Source: Phocoena phocoena (Eukaryota; Chordata; Mammalia; Artiodactyla; Phocoenidae). From it: a stretch of DNA of 64,000 bases. A model generated the notes under the pieces. The model saw only the letters and a program-made list of their open reading frames with translations, was not told where the DNA came from and ran no database searches. Where the stretch lies: positions 48,899,158-48,963,157 of the forward strand of contig NC_089224.1 of assembly GCF_963924675.1 (NCBI RefSeq), in the 5' to 3' direction. The position numbers and the translations under genes are program-made. Below, one piece after another: positions 1 through 11,814 of the stretch; the first letter of the stretch is position 1; every line of letters starts with the position of its first letter.

Positions 1-1320
1 AAAGCTTCTAGAGTGAAAAGAGAGATATCAGAGGGAGAATTAGAAGTGAAAGTTATTATAGGATTTGATGACTGTAAGGCATATTACACTTTGCATCGTT
101 TATAGCAATAAGCACTCCTTAGGCCCTCTGTAGCGAGGGAAGTGACGGGACAGCCCAAGGCCCCATTGCAGCTCATTCGCCTCCTGATGGGTTATAGCTC
201 AGGATTCCCACGTTCACAAAACCAAAGATTGGAAACTAAATGCTTATTTAAGTCCATCAACTCTTCAAAATCCATGTATATGCCTTGACTCAGGTCGAGG
301 AGTTTAGAATTCAGCCGACTATAATGGCTGTTTTCATCTCTGTTCAATCAATGATTTACACTTCAGGAACCTTAACATTAAGCAAGTGGTACACGGATCT
401 GATATTATGTGTTCCGTTGCTTGGAAACAAAGATTTCTCAAAGTTTCCTTCTCTACTCCCAATTTTAACTATTGCCAAACCAGAAATGTCTGTGTATCAC
501 CTTCACAACAAAATAAGAAGATTCAGTATCTGCATTTTTACATATCTTTAAATAACTGTATTTCTCATGGCAGGGTAGACTCAGGGCAAAATAAAACACC
601 AGGTTGCGGAGGTCAGTTTCCTATTAGGTGTCCTGTGACATACTAGGCTCTGAAACTACTCCGTGGGTACCTCCCAGTCAATTCTACACTGATTTAAATG
701 GGATTAACTGGCTGGTATCGTCTCATTTGAGTCAGGGTATGGGTACAATCTTTGATGAGGTAACACAGTTGTTATGTGGCAAGATAAACACCTAACGTCA
801 TAGTGTTTCAACCACCAGCCACATCATCTCAAGGTAATCAAGGTGTCATTACCAGTTCTTAAGTTTGTGGAATTAGACTTCAGCTTTAACTTTCAGCTCC
901 ACTGCAATAAAATCAATTATGTGCACAAAGAGGCACAGAACTGCTGAGGTTATTCAGAAGGTCCTGAGGTCAAGGGCTTTGTTTTTTTAAATGTAGGATC
1001 TTAGAAAATACATGTAACTTTCCTTAAATAAAAGTCTTCAACATGTAAAACAGAAGCACTTGCAGTTTCTAGCAAATACAGTTCAAAGCCAATAAATGTG
1101 ATTGATAAATGTATGATTCAATAAATGGATGACCTAAAGCTTGACTATTCTATCACCTTTCAGTACTAAGATTTAAAGGTCTGTTAGACAGCTTGCCTTT
1201 TCAGCAGTACAGACATGATGACATCTGTCCTATACAATCACTCAAACACAGTATCAATCATAAGATCTAACAGCTTCCTTGAGATACTCCATAAACCATT
1301 GTATTAATATAGCCTACTGG
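1..1320. other. Unannotated unique sequence, no gene recognised
   Basis: I find no interspersed repeat, splice-flanked open frame or RNA gene here. Open frames are under 90 codons and resemble no protein I know. Composition is ordinary AT-leaning mammalian intergenic or intronic DNA. Confidence 0.5.
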
Positions 1321-1323
1321 CTA

Positions 1324-1646
1324 TTTTTTTTTTTTTTAGTTTAGTTTTGGCTGCACTGGGTCTTCATTGCTGTGTGCGGACTTTCTCTAGTTGCGGCGAG
1401 CAGGGGCTACTCTTCATTGCGGTCCACGGGCTTCTCATCGCGGTGGCTTCTCGTTGCGGAGCACGGGCTCTAGGTGCGCGGGCTTCAGTAGTTGTGGCTC
1501 GCGGGCTCTACAGCGCAGGCTCAGTAGTTGTGGCGCACGGGCTTAGTTGCTCCACGGCATGTGGGATCTTCCTGGGCCAGGGCTTGAACCCATGTCCCCT
1601 GAATTAGCAGGCGGATTCTTAACCACTGCGCCACCAGGGAAGTCCT
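1324..1646 (-). mobile_element. CHR-type tRNA-derived SINE, long form, antisense
   Basis: The copy is read on the minus strand: its poly(A) tail appears as the T run at 1324-1337 and its tRNA-like head ends at 1646 ('ccaccagggaagtcc' on the plus strand). Between them lie the 'agtagttgtggc' units typical of the long form. The 86-codon plus frame across it is only a read-through of the SINE. The target duplication is not clear, so this is probably an older copy. Confidence 0.92.
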
Positions 1647-1649
1647 AGA

Positions 1650-1812
1650 CTTAAAGTGCAGTCCCCGGACCAGCAGTATCAGTATCACCTGAGATTATAG
1701 AAATGCAAATAATCTGGCCTCACCCCAGACCTACTGAATCAACCTCTGGGGGTGGAGCCACCACTCAGTGTTCCAGGTGATTCCGATGCCCACTCAAGTT
1801 TGAGAACCACTG
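1650..1812 (-). mobile_element. MER5A-like hAT-Charlie MITE
   Basis: The segment runs from 'gtccccggaccagcag' to 'tttgagaaccactg' and contains the 'atcacctgagatta', 'ccccagacctactgaatca' and 'caggtgattccgatgc' blocks of MER5A in reverse orientation. It abuts the SINE at 1324-1646. It is a non-autonomous DNA transposon relic with no coding capacity. Confidence 0.85.
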
Positions 1813-2129
1813 AAGTATTGTATATAAAATCCTACTGCTTTGAATAGATAGAAGAGGGATAAAACCTGATTCTGCCACTTTATTTTCCAAGCTAAATTGG
1901 ACCAAAAATAGCATTGAAGTTGGGAAAACAGAGGGCATGCTACTTGATGGCTCATTTACAATTCAATAAGCAGGTTAAATTAGACAAAATCATGTCACTG
2001 ACAAAAAACAACTGTTTCTCCCCATTCACGCTAGAAAATCACTGAGAAAGGAAAGTTACCAAGGGGTATTAGCCAAGACTGTGAAGAAAGGCCCTCTCAT
2101 AGCTTACTGTTAGGAATGAAAACCGGTAC

Positions 2130-2690
2130 AGCCAAGGGGAATTTGGCAATGATCTAACAAAATTAACTTATGTGTTTACCTTTTGACTTAGCAGTCTCAC
2201 TTCCAGGAATCTACCCTAAATATACACCTCTAACATTATGAAATTACACATACATAAAGTTATCCACTGCAGCACTGTTTCTGATTGCAAAGTACCAGAA
2301 ACAACCTACATGGGAACATTTAGAAAACTGGCTAAATAAACCACGTGATATTGAGACAAAGGACATTATGCTGCTGTAAAAGAACCCAGAATATACTGTT
2401 AAGTGAAAACAGCAAAGTCCATAAACATGTACCATACGTCACCTCGTGTGTACGAGAGAATGGGAAAAGGAGATATACCAACTGTATCTGCATATTTTTG
2501 CAAAAGAAATAAAAGAAAGATAAACCAGAAACTGACACTTGTAGTTACTTATAGGTGCTAGGAGCTAGGATGTGAACTGGGGTGGGGTGGGGCGTGGACA
2601 TTTCTGGGTACAACTTGTACTTTCACTTTCTGGGTACATATTAATGTTTTACATCTTCAAATAAATAAAAACAACAAGCATGAGTAAAGG
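2130..2690 (+). mobile_element. Old L1M 3' end
   Basis: Contains the old-L1 series 'cttccaggaatctaccct', 'gcagcactgtttctgattgc', 'aagtaccagaaacaacct', 'ctggctaaataaacca' and 'tgttaagtgaaaacagcaaa', in that order, ending in an A-rich tail near 2660-2690. It corresponds to the distal part of an L1MC/L1ME-type element, heavily mutated and non-coding. A GGGG-T-GGGG-T-GGGG run lies at 2579-2592. Confidence 0.75.
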
Positions 2691-2869
2691 GATCCTAAAA
2701 TGGAACACAACAGAAACACGGGACCCAACCGTATTTCAAATAAAGAACATAATCCCATTGAAGAAAGGAAAAAGGGAATCAGCTCAAGCAACTTTTGAAT
2801 GCAGTACTTTCACTACATACCCTCAATCTAAGGACAAAAAGAACCACACATAAATATTGAACTCTGGTG

Positions 2870-4115
2870 ATTAGGTTTCTTTTTCACAGCAGTACAGGTA
2901 AAAAAATTCTAAAAGAATTTTTAGGATTGAGCAAGTAAGTAGGTATACTGAGAACACTGGAAGTCAGGTTTTTCACAGATGGTGAATGAGTTACAAATAT
3001 GGAAAGGAACGAATGCCAGAAAGAGCTCTGTGGTACTAGACTGAAAGTGGTGGTACCAGTAAGAATTCATGGTTTTTAATGGATGGATGGATGGATGGAT
3101 GGATAGTTGTATACATACACATTATGTATATATGTATGTATATATGTATACACACATTATATGCAATGTGTCTGTCTATGCACCTTTTTTTTCTTTCTTT
3201 CTAGCTTGGAATTCCAAGAGGGCCTAACAGTTACGACACCCTGGTAGCAATGAACACACCTAGCACCAAGATGTGAATACCATTCTCCCCTAAAAGGAAC
3301 TAGGGTTCCTTGGTGAATTGGCTGATTCCAGGACTGAAGCAGAGAAAGTATACAATACAAAATGAGCCTGGAACATCATGCTGTGCTGGAAAGGACGTAA
3401 ATAACTCAAATTATGATGAGGGCATGTTCTAAAGGTTAAGGAGCCAGCTTGAAGGAGCTCCCATTGGCCGAATTTGGGAGAATTTGAGCATCAAAGTAAG
3501 TACTGGCAGTAACAGTTTATAAACCACTGACTAATAATAATCATAAAAATATAAATAAATAAGTAAAAGAAGAAATAAACAAGCAAACAAATATCTGAAT
3601 ACAATATGAAGAAATATCAGACAAATCTAAGTTTAGGTACATTCTAAAAAATACTCTGCCCGTACTCTTCAAAAATACGAAGGTCATGAAAGGACAAGTA
3701 AGGATAAAGAATGGTTCCAAATTAAAAGAAACTAAAGAGACATGACAATTAAATACTATCCATCCAAATGAATCCTGGACCCAGTATAAGGGGAAAATGC
3801 TAAAAAAGTCGTCATTAGGACAATAGATAAAATTTTTTAAGTATTCATTCTTATCAATGTAATAAGGTTATGTAAGAAAATGTCTTTTTCTTAGGATATA
3901 TGTATTGAAATACGTAAGGGTTATTAGTCTACAACTAACTCAAACAGTTCAGGAAAAAACAGTATGTATGCAAGAGGGAAAGAGCTAATGAAAAAGCCAG
4001 TGAAGCACATGGGTAAACCTTGGCGAATTTGGGTAACGTTTATGTTTGGTAGTTTTTTAAGCAAATCATGGAATTCTCTGTAAATCTGACATCATTTTAA
4101 AATAAAAAGTTACTC
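2870..4115 (+). mobile_element. Old L1M 3' UTR copy
   Basis: The order of landmarks ('aggaactagggttccttgg', 'aatgagcctggaacatcatg', 'gaaggagctcccattgg', 'gacatgacaattaaatac', 'aatcctggacccagta', 'ctgtaaatctgacatcat', 'aaaataaaaagttact') is that of an old L1M-class 3' UTR. A second copy of the same family lies at 35890-37165 and shares the 'ggctccca-tggcc-aa-t-tgggagaatttgagca' block. The exact subfamily (L1MC versus L1ME) is not settled. Confidence 0.65.
3080..3160. repeat. (ATGG)n followed by a TATG/TATA-rich microsatellite
   Basis: About six 'atgg' units at 3080-3106 are followed by an alternating 'gtatatatgtatgtata' tract to about 3160. It sits inside the L1M 3' UTR relic. Confidence 0.9.
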
Positions 4116-4355
4116 AAAAGCCATCAGTTTCTTTAAAATATAATCAAAGCAAAGAAACAGAAACAGTTTTTTCAAGCAAAGAAAACCTTCTTAAACCTCC
4201 CTCTGTGTTTTGAATGAATCTCCCCGTGAAATGTCACTGTTCTCCAGAGAGTTGAGAGAATTCAAGGGAAAAGAAGGTCTAGGAAAGAAAGGTTATGCAC
4301 GGAAGTAGTTGGAAAATATTTCTTGACTCTTTCCAAAGGTACTTTTGAATTTTCT

Positions 4356-4654
4356 TTTTCTTTTTTTTTTTTTTAAACATCTTTATTGGGGTATAATTGC
4401 TTTACAATGGTGTGTTAGTTTCTGCTTTATAACAAAGTGAATCAGCTATACATATACATATGTTCCCATATGTCTTCCCTCTTGCGTCTCCCTCCCTCCC
4501 ACTCTCCCCATCCCACCCTTCCAGGCTGTCACAAAGCCCCGAGCTAATATCCCTGTGCCTTGCGGCTGCTTCCCCCCAGCTATCTACCTTACTACGTTTG
4601 TTAGTGTGTATATGTCCATGACTCTCTCTCGCCCTGTCAAAACTCACCCTTCCC
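4356..4654 (-). mobile_element. L1 3' UTR, 5'-truncated, antisense
   Basis: Starts with a T run (poly(A) tail), then 'aaacatctttattggggta', 'aatcagctatacatatac' and the pyrimidine-rich 'cctccctcccactctcc' block typical of cetartiodactyl L1 3' ends. It is bounded by a 10-bp duplication 'tgaattttct' at 4346-4355 and 4655-4664, which fixes both ends. Only about 300 bp of the element was inserted, so it carries no ORF. Confidence 0.92.
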
Positions 4655-4664
4655 TGAATTTTCT

Positions 4665-5933
4665 ATACAATCATAGAGTCAGTCTCACTTTCCCTGTCTT
4701 TGTCAAATAAGTTTGTTTCTCATAAATTTGACATTAATATATTTCCATTACAATGTATTTAAATGCAAAATTTTGCCCCTTTCAGAGCCTCAACTGCCTC
4801 ACGATCATGTGAGTTCAAACTCATTATAATTTTCATTTTTAAAGAGTAAAATACTAAAGCAGAGACATACAGTGTTGTGCATGCATCTCAGGATCAATAA
4901 TGCAAGGCAAGCCAAGAACGGAAAACTCCACAAGTCTGACCCAATTTCCACATCACAAGTGCCTTGATTTGATTTGTTTTGGAGCACACATTTCTGGATA
5001 CTACATATGGTAAGAGAAATAGTAATGGGAAGCCCATTTTCTAACATATTCATGGGAATTCATTTTTGCTTAAAAGAGATGAAAAAACCAGTATCAATGT
5101 TTTAACCAGAGATTTAAGCCTAATAGCATTCCCAACAGCTGCTCCTCAGCTGCTACCAACTTCATTTAGACATAAATGAAAGCTTTTGCGTATGAATACA
5201 GGAAAGCTAAAACTAAAGACCATTTCCAAAGGACATTTTTTTTAATGATAGCAATATTTCTGTTTCAGAATTTTTCTCCCTTGGCATTCTTTCATTTAAA
5301 ACTGCCACAGGTGGTGACTATAACCAAGATGGCTGGTAGAGTACCTTTTCCATACCTGAAAAGAAAAGTTCATTTCACTAATAAACTGGTGAGTCTTTAA
5401 TTCATGCTATTCCAACAGATATTTTTTAGTTTCATAAGAGAGGTTTATTTTTGCTTTTTAACTGTTATTTCATTTCCTAACTCAGGTTCAGCCACTGGCA
5501 GCAACTTCACTTTAATTACAGATGCATTAACAGTAAGTCTGCAGTGCTGAGGCACAGATTAAATCATCTCACAGTAGATTTACATCAGCCTTCACATCTC
5601 TATGATGGATCACTCCCCAGAATCATTAACAAGAATATAATTAACAAGTAACTACTAAATGTCAGACTGCACTCACAGAACAACAACAAATCCATACTTC
5701 AGAACCTAGTGCTCATGCTGTTTGATACCATAATAAATTCCTACTTACTTGATTCTCAACTTTGCTAAAAGCCAGATTTATCTTTTGTAAAATGAACCAG
5801 AGCATACAGGTTAAAATTTAAGCCTAACAGAAATAAAATGCATGACATTCCAAACCAGTGGAAGGGAAATCATGAAAACGTTTAATACATATAATAAATA
5901 AGGGTAAAGCAATAAAAAATAAAAAGCATTACA
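4665..5933. other. Mostly unique sequence with one exon-like segment
   Basis: No interspersed repeat was recognised in this stretch. The only item of note is the splice-flanked open segment at 5269-5388, listed separately. Confidence 0.45.
5269..5388 (+). other. Exon-like segment (unproven)
   Basis: A good acceptor ('tttctgtttcag', AG ending 5268) and a near-consensus donor ('ctg|gtgagt', GT at 5389) bracket 120 nt that stay open in one frame, phase 0 at both ends. A second acceptor at 5310 ('ctgccacag') would give a 78-nt version, also phase 0. Inside is an ATG at about 5329 with A at -3 and G at +4; the residues from it begin MAGRVPFPYLKRK. I do not recognise the peptide. Such combinations also arise by chance, so this is only a candidate. 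Confidence 0.2.
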
Positions 5934-6335
5934 GGGACTTTCCTGGTGGTGCAGTGGTTAAGAATCTGCCTGCCAATGCAGGGGACATGGGTTTGAGCCC
6001 TGGTCTGGGAAGATCCCACGTGCCGTGAAGCAACTAAGCCCATGAGCCACAACTACTGAGCCTGTGCTCTACAGCCTGTGAGCCACAACTACTGAGCCCA
6101 CGGGCCACAACTACTGAAGCCTGTGCTCTATAGCCTCTGAGCCACAACTGCTGAGCCCAGGTGCCACAACTACTGAAGCCTGCGTGCCTAGAGCCTGTGC
6201 TCGGCAACAAGAGAAGCCACCGCAATGAGAAGCCTCCGCACTGCAACGAAGAGTAGCCCCTGCTCGCTGCAACTAAAGAAAGCCCGCATGCAGCAACAAA
6301 GACCCAATGCAGCCAAAAATAAATTAATTTTTTTT
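5934..6335 (+). mobile_element. CHR-type SINE, long form with expanded internal units
   Basis: The tRNA-like head ('gggactttcctggtggtgc', with a B-box-like 'gggtttgagccc') is followed by at least five reiterations of a 'gccacaactactgagcc' unit, then the 'caacgaagagtagcccc' tail region and an A/T-rich end. Flanks share 'aaaagcatta', a plausible target duplication. At about 400 bp it is one of the two longest SINEs in the window because of extra internal units. Confidence 0.95.
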
Positions 6336-6339
6336 AAAA

Positions 6340-6985
6340 AGCAAAAGCATTAGTGCATAGTAAAAAAAAGGCAAAAGTAAATAGAAAATGGAGGAAAAAA
6401 CTGAGGAAATAAATCTATCTCAATATAACAGCCATCACAGTTGATATATCTGTTCTACATAAAAATCACCAGCTAACAGATCAATTCTCAGTTGGACTTT
6501 TTTTTAATTCCAGCAATATGCTATTTAAGAGACCCATCTGAAATATAGTGGCACTGCTCTGCTATGGTTATTACTAAATACTTGATGCTTCAGCAGTCAC
6601 ATTTATGTGTCTTTTTTTGACACCGATAGATGCTGCTTTAGTTTCTCTTAATCCCGGGGGGAAAATGCACCCAAAGAAGTGGACAGCTTCCTCCAGAAAA
6701 TGAGGCACAAAGAAACAAAATGTTACTGTGATGAATGACTGCTTTGTTAAGATATAAAGCCTGTGGCTATTTTTTGTCACTTAACATGTAACTCCTTTCT
6801 TCTGCATTAGAATATGTCCTCCCCAAGAGGTTTATTAAGAAAGGATTTGGCCAAAGAACAGAAAGCATATAATTTTACATATGTTACTGTGAAATGTGAA
6901 AACACGTTAATTCTATGCGCTACATGTCAAAAGAAAGGGCCAAATATTTGAAGCTGTATCTAAGAGTCATTAAAAACTAAAAGAA
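6340..6985. other. Unannotated sequence
   Basis: No repeat family, convincing exon or RNA gene recognised. Confidence 0.45.
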
Positions 6986-6989
6986 TAAC

Positions 6990-7085
6990 TTATCCAACTC
7001 ATTTTATAGAGAGGAAATTGGAGGTTCTGGTGTTCAAGGTTGCTCAACAACCATGAAGGGTACAAAGGCAGGACAGTATTTCTAT
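6990..7085 (-). repeat. Possible MIR fragment
   Basis: The run 'cattttatagagaggaaatt' and 'aggttgctcaacaac' resembles the reverse complement of the MIR core, but it is strongly degraded. Confidence 0.35.
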
Positions 7086-7369
7086 AAACCTAGAGAGCTA
7101 ATAGTGACAGAATCAGATATTGAATTCATGGCAAGCCATAAGATGAGAACACTTCCCTTGGATGGTACTGAAAACTCTACGCCTGTGGATTTTTTGCATT
7201 TGTTCAGAGGGGCAGCCTCTGTTTCCCATTAAGCAGTCCTGTGAATATCTGAAGACCTAATATTATGCAGGCACTAAGTCTTCTCTTCTCTGAGGTATAC
7301 CATGCTCACTACTCCGGGCACAGTGGGCAGGCACTTTACAAAAAATCGTCTCACTATGAGACTACAACA

Positions 7370-7645
7370 TCCCACTCTCAGCAATTAATACAACTATTAG
7401 ATAGAAGATTAGCAGAGACAGAGAACTGAACAACACATCAACCAATGAGATCTAACTGACATTTATAGAACACAGCACCTAACAACAGCAGAATACACAT
7501 CCTTATCAAGTGCCCAAGGAATATTCACCAAGACAAATCACATCCTGGGTCATAAAACAAACCTCAACAGGTTGAAAAGAACTAAAATTATCCAGAGTAT
7601 ATTCTCCAACCGTAATGGTATCAAACTAGAAACCAATAGCTGAAA
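7370..7645 (+). mobile_element. L1 ORF2 fragment (endonuclease region)
   Basis: Landmarks in order: 'ctctcagcaattaatacaac', 'gatctaactgacatttatag', 'caacagcagaatacacatcc', 'tcaccaagacaaatcacatc' and 'aaactagaaaccaatagctg'. These match the end of the endonuclease domain of an old L1 ORF2. Stops and indels interrupt the frame, so the fragment is dead. Confidence 0.75.
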
Positions 7646-7689
7646 GATGGTAAGAAAATTATCTCATTGTAACCATCCCAACATACTTT

Positions 7690-7855
7690 TGAGAAAGGTA
7701 CTGTAACACACATTGTACACTTGATGAAAGAGTGAGACTCAAAGAAGCTATGCTACCTATGTAAGGTCATAAGCATTAAGTGTTAAAGCTAAAAATTTTA
7801 TTCAAGAATATCTGACTCCAAAGTCTACAGTTTCCACAGTACTATGTTACCTCTC
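7690..7855 (-). repeat. MIR, antisense, degraded
   Basis: 'agagtgagactcaaagaagc', then 'aaggtcataagcattaagtg' and 'ctgactccaaagtctacag', ending near 'actatgttacctc', follow the order of a reverse-complement MIR. Confidence 0.6.
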
Positions 7856-7859
7856 AACA

Positions 7860-8390
7860 AGCAGAGGTTCCAAACGAGTAATTGCCAAACTTGATCACAC
7901 CCTCCCATATTATTTTTTTTGAAAGCCTGTGTTCCAAATGTTTTTATTCATGTACTACCATCCTACTACATAAGTCAACATACAAAAAGTAGATATTTTG
8001 AAAAGATGCTCGTCTAAATAAACATGAACAGAGGTCCTAATGTCTTCTGTATGTAACACAGTGATGGTCATGGATATCCCTCAAGGTTGAGCATTCTTTT
8101 TCACCTGCTCTTAAGATATTTTCTTCCCCATCTTTACTTATACAGTTCATTTTTCACACCCAAATTATAGCACTGCCCATTTATCCTTGCTCAATTACGG
8201 TCCACTGCTCCATTCTATCCGAGCCCTGTCATCCATCATTGAATGTTACTCCCAGCTTCACATGAGCTGCGGCATTGATGGACCTGCCCTCAACAGCTTT
8301 ATTCAATCAAGAATGAAAATTTCAACAGCACAGGTTTAATTCTTCAGCTTGTCAGACTGGGATTACTAACAACTTTGACCACATTTTTTC
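7860..8390. other. Unannotated sequence
   Basis: No repeat or gene recognised. It ends at the target site of the next SINE. Confidence 0.45.
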
Positions 8391-8400
8391 AGCCACTTTT

Positions 8401-8610
8401 TTTTTTTTTTTTTTTTGCGGTACACGGGCCTCTCACTGTTGTGGCCTCTCCTGCTGCGGAGCACAGGCTCCGGACACGCAGGCTCAGCGGCCATGGCTCA
8501 CGGGCCCAGCTGCTCCGCGGCATGTGGGATCTTCCCAGACCGGGGCACGAACCCGTGTCCCCTGCATCGGCAGGCGGACTCTCAACCACCAGGGCCACCA
8601 GAGAAGCCCT
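8401..8610 (-). mobile_element. CHR-type SINE, short form, antisense
   Basis: A long T run, then 'gcggtacacgggcctctcac' and the complement of the tRNA-like head, ending 'agagaagccc' at 8610. A 12-bp duplication, 'cagccacttttt', brackets it (from 8390 and at 8611-8622). The overlapping 69-101 codon frames on both strands are read-through of the SINE. Confidence 0.95.
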
Positions 8611-8799
8611 CAGCCACTTTTTAATTCACTTAATTGGTCTCACAATCCATACTTCACCGTTTTCTTTTTAGGATATCATACAAGATTTCTGCAAACACCC
8701 TGTGGAAGTTTAAGGGTGGTATATACCACTTTTCAGACAAGTTCACTACTTGAAGAAGCCCTGAGAACCAACCAGTCCAAATGCTCCAGTTTACCTGAA

Positions 8800-8925
8800 A
8801 AAAAAAACACTGCGATTCAGAGAAGTTAAGTGGTTCTCTCAGGTCACCCAGTCAACTGAGAGAATCTAGTTCAGGGCTGAAATCATCTGGATTAAACCTG
8901 CGTTCTCACTACATCATCAGTGGCC
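8800..8925 (-). repeat. MIR, antisense
   Basis: 'gattcagagaagttaagtgg', 'aggtcacccagtcaac' and 'ggattaaacctgcgttctc' follow the reverse-complement MIR order. Confidence 0.55.
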
Positions 8926-8929
8926 TAAT

Positions 8930-9265
8930 AGAGAAAAAGGGAAACACTGACTGAGCATGGTGATGGATGCCAAGTGTCACAGCCAGTGCTGCATACTTCC
9001 TAACCAAAACCTCCATTTATTGGCAAAATAATAAATGCCTACAGGATCAGCCAGACAGCATGAGTGAATGAGCAGACAAGGTATAGCCAGCTGGGAGCAG
9101 TGGTCCCACCCAAAGAGGACCCCACAGGCACACAGCTCAAGCAGGCAGCCAGAGACACAGGTGCGAGGCGGCCAGATCTTCTGATTTCTTCTGAGGCTTA
9201 AATGTCAGCAACGATTTCAAATTTGACACAGTCCCCATGAAAGAAACCACATCCAACTGGCAAAC
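8930..9265. other. Unannotated sequence
   Basis: No feature recognised between two MIR relics. Confidence 0.4.
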
Positions 9266-9269
9266 CACT

Positions 9270-9545
9270 CAATATATGCCAGGCATCTTGCATACTTTCT
9301 TTCTTTCCACAACCAGGGTTTTAATGGATGAGGCATTTGTAACTCAGAGAGATTAAAGGTTGCCCACATAGTTAAGAAGTAGCAGAGTCATAATTCAAGC
9401 CTGTTTAATTAAACACCTGCACTATACTGCCTCATTTAATCCTTAGAGCCACCCTCAGAGGCAGTTACGATTATCCACATTTACAGATTGGGGGAAGTAA
9501 GTCACAAAGATTAGTAGATTCTCCCCTGACACACCAAAAACCCAG
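9270..9545 (-). repeat. Two MIR copies in tandem, antisense
   Basis: The first (about 9270-9432) shows 'atatatgccaggcatcttgc', 'aactcagagagattaaagg' and ends 'tgcactatactgcctc'. The second (about 9432-9545) starts 'tcatttaatccttagagcc' and contains 'cacatttacagattgggg'. Both are reverse-complement MIR, joined end to end. Confidence 0.65.
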
Positions 9546-11030
9546 TTTTATGTCTTCCAGTTTTAATAGGGACGAAAGACTCTCAAGCAGTGAGTCTTAA
9601 AACTAGAAGATACTTCTTGACTCGCACTTTTTATTTAGCTTGGAGGTCACTGTCCAGATTCTTGTGCCTCTAAAGTAAGCCAATTTCAACTTTAATGGAA
9701 CAAATAAATAACACTGACTATGAACTGTTATCTGATGAAATAATCAGTAAACCCTGAGAGTACACTCATTTCTGTGTTTTAGCACCAGTTCCTAACTTGA
9801 ATTCAAGAGGACATGTAAATACAATATTCTGTGTAAATAGGATTAAGTGTTCTCTCCCTGAATCTAAATGTTGGCACCCAAAGATTAACTATTCTATTTT
9901 CTTAACCTCTACTCATTCATAAACCTCTCTCCAGCCCAGGGACATATGGAATATGTTGGTGTGAAAACATACACACACCACACTTACTTCGAGGGCTGAC
10001 ATTCCAGGGACAACTTCTATGTCTCTGTCCCCACACCTACCAGGCATCTCAAAAATGGATTTGCTGGCTCCTATCCTACAGCTGTATTATCTACTGCTGA
10101 GCCTGCGCATGGGGCTGAGAGTCATTCCAGGAACACACAATAGCGAACCAAAGAGAACCAAAGCATTGTCTGAGGGAGGGATCGGAGCCAAACAGAGACT
10201 TCCTCCATAACTTGGGATCCCCATGTAAGTACAGGGAGGCGCCTCACGCTCTCTCCCCTTTCCCGTTCTTCCTCCCCACTCCGTATTTCCTCCCTAGGTC
10301 CCCTGTTCTCCCGTCAGTTAATTCCCTAGGAACTACCGCTAGCAAGAAAATTTCCATCGCCGTTTCTCCATGTCCCATCAAAAGTCACTTGAGCCTTTGT
10401 TCAGCTCCATTTTTGCTCAGAGGAGGATAATTTCATGACTGATTTCCTATTTAATCAGTTACCTCTGAGGGACATTTGCATTTTAAGCGGGGGCTCCCAA
10501 AGACGGGAAGACTTAATCTAAAGGACTCATTTCTCATGGTAGATTTTCTGGTCCCTTGGTAGAGCGAGAGGTGTTGACCTCAAGGTACAGCTTGGAGGAC
10601 TTCAGTCACACTCCTCCCCGCAATTTCCAACAGTTCCCCTCCCAGTAAATACACTATAGAGTTCCCGCTATGTAAATGCAGCTTCAAGCCACCTTTAAAT
10701 AAACATCTAGTTTTTTTAAAAAAATTACTGTGGGGGATATCTCCCAATGTTCTTAAATGATTTTTAAGTGAGGTTATGTATTAAAATGCCTAGCACTGTG
10801 GATGGTATAGATAGTAAACATTTAACAAGCAATGTTGTTTGGTACTGCTTTTTATTAACTGTTATTATAAACCCATTTTCTTTCACACATCTAGTGAAAT
10901 TCAGATGAAATAAAGCCTTTTTAGACATCCCAAGGGGAGGGGAATTAAAATATGCCTTAAGAAGAAAACAAAAGGGAAGCATTATGATTTACTACTAAAA
11001 AAAGAAAAGTTATCAGAAACGGCTACTCAC
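9546..11030. other. Unannotated, moderately mixed-composition sequence
   Basis: Includes a pyrimidine-rich stretch at about 10240-10330. I see a possible very degraded MIR 3' end near 10780-10840 but nothing firm. A minus-strand donor-like 'gtaagtgtgg' at about 9980-9989 has an open frame on its exon side, but I recognise no product. Confidence 0.4.
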
Positions 11031-11081
11031 CTTGCTGTAGTTGTATAAACAAAATAGATCTATTATAGATTTTGTTTTTTG
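11031..11081 (-). other. Small exon-like segment (unproven)
   Basis: On the minus strand an excellent acceptor ('ttttttctttcctag', ending at 11082) and a consensus donor ('caag|gtgagtag', at 11030) flank 51 nt, a multiple of three. Two of three frames are open. The peptide is not one I recognise, and 51 nt is too short for openness to be informative. Confidence 0.18.
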
Positions 11082-11220
11082 CTAGGAAAGAAAAAAGTAT
11101 CAGGAGGAAAAAGACACCAACCACCAACACTACACAGCCCTCACAAGAAAAGGAAAAGGGTTTTTCCTTATAAGTGGCCTACCGAAGGTACAGCATCAGA
11201 CACTCCAGACTGAAGTTTTT

Positions 11221-11432
11221 TTGTTTTGTTTTGTTTTGTTTGTGGTACGCGGGCCTCTCACTGCTATGGCCTCTCCTGCTGCGGAGCACAGGCTCCGGAT
11301 GCGTAGGCTCAGCGGCCATGGCTCACGGGCCCAGCCGCTCTGCGGCACGTGGGATCTTCCCGGACCGGGACACGAACTGGTGTCCCCTGCATCGGCAGGC
11401 GGACTCTCAACCACTGCGCCACCAGGGAAGCC
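11221..11432 (-). mobile_element. CHR-type SINE, short form, antisense
   Basis: Its tail appears as a 'ttttg' reiteration, followed by 'gtggtacgcgggcctctcac' and the complement of the body and tRNA-like head, ending at 11432. The 16-bp duplication 'ccagactgaagttttt' is exact at 11205-11220 and 11433-11448. Open frames across it are not genes. Confidence 0.96.
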
Positions 11433-11814
11433 CCAGACTGAAGTTTTTAATGAACAATTTATTAAAGGCTGTTAAAAAGAGCAGCATCTTATTCACTGTT
11501 CGTTAAACCAACTTTCTGCAGCCAGAGTAGAGTATATGATACGAATACCAGAAAGAAGCATTTCCGAACAATTCAGCCTCAAGAGGGATCTAATATGGAG
11601 CACCTCCGACAATCCTACCTGCAGTTAGTCAGTTAATCCAATTCTGGATGCTCATCTATAACAGCAGTCCAACAACGCACAAGTTGTATTAAGCCATTAA
11701 AACTACATGGAATCTTTACGCTGAGAGCGCTGTAAACTGAGCATGCTGAAAATCTTCCATCAGAATCACTGAGAGGTAGGGTCAACCTCTTCTGCCACAA
11801 TAATAATTAAAATA

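Noticed and set aside
2579..2597. G-rich run as a possible quadruplex
   Set aside because: Only three runs of at least three G; the fourth is GG. It also lies in a dead L1.
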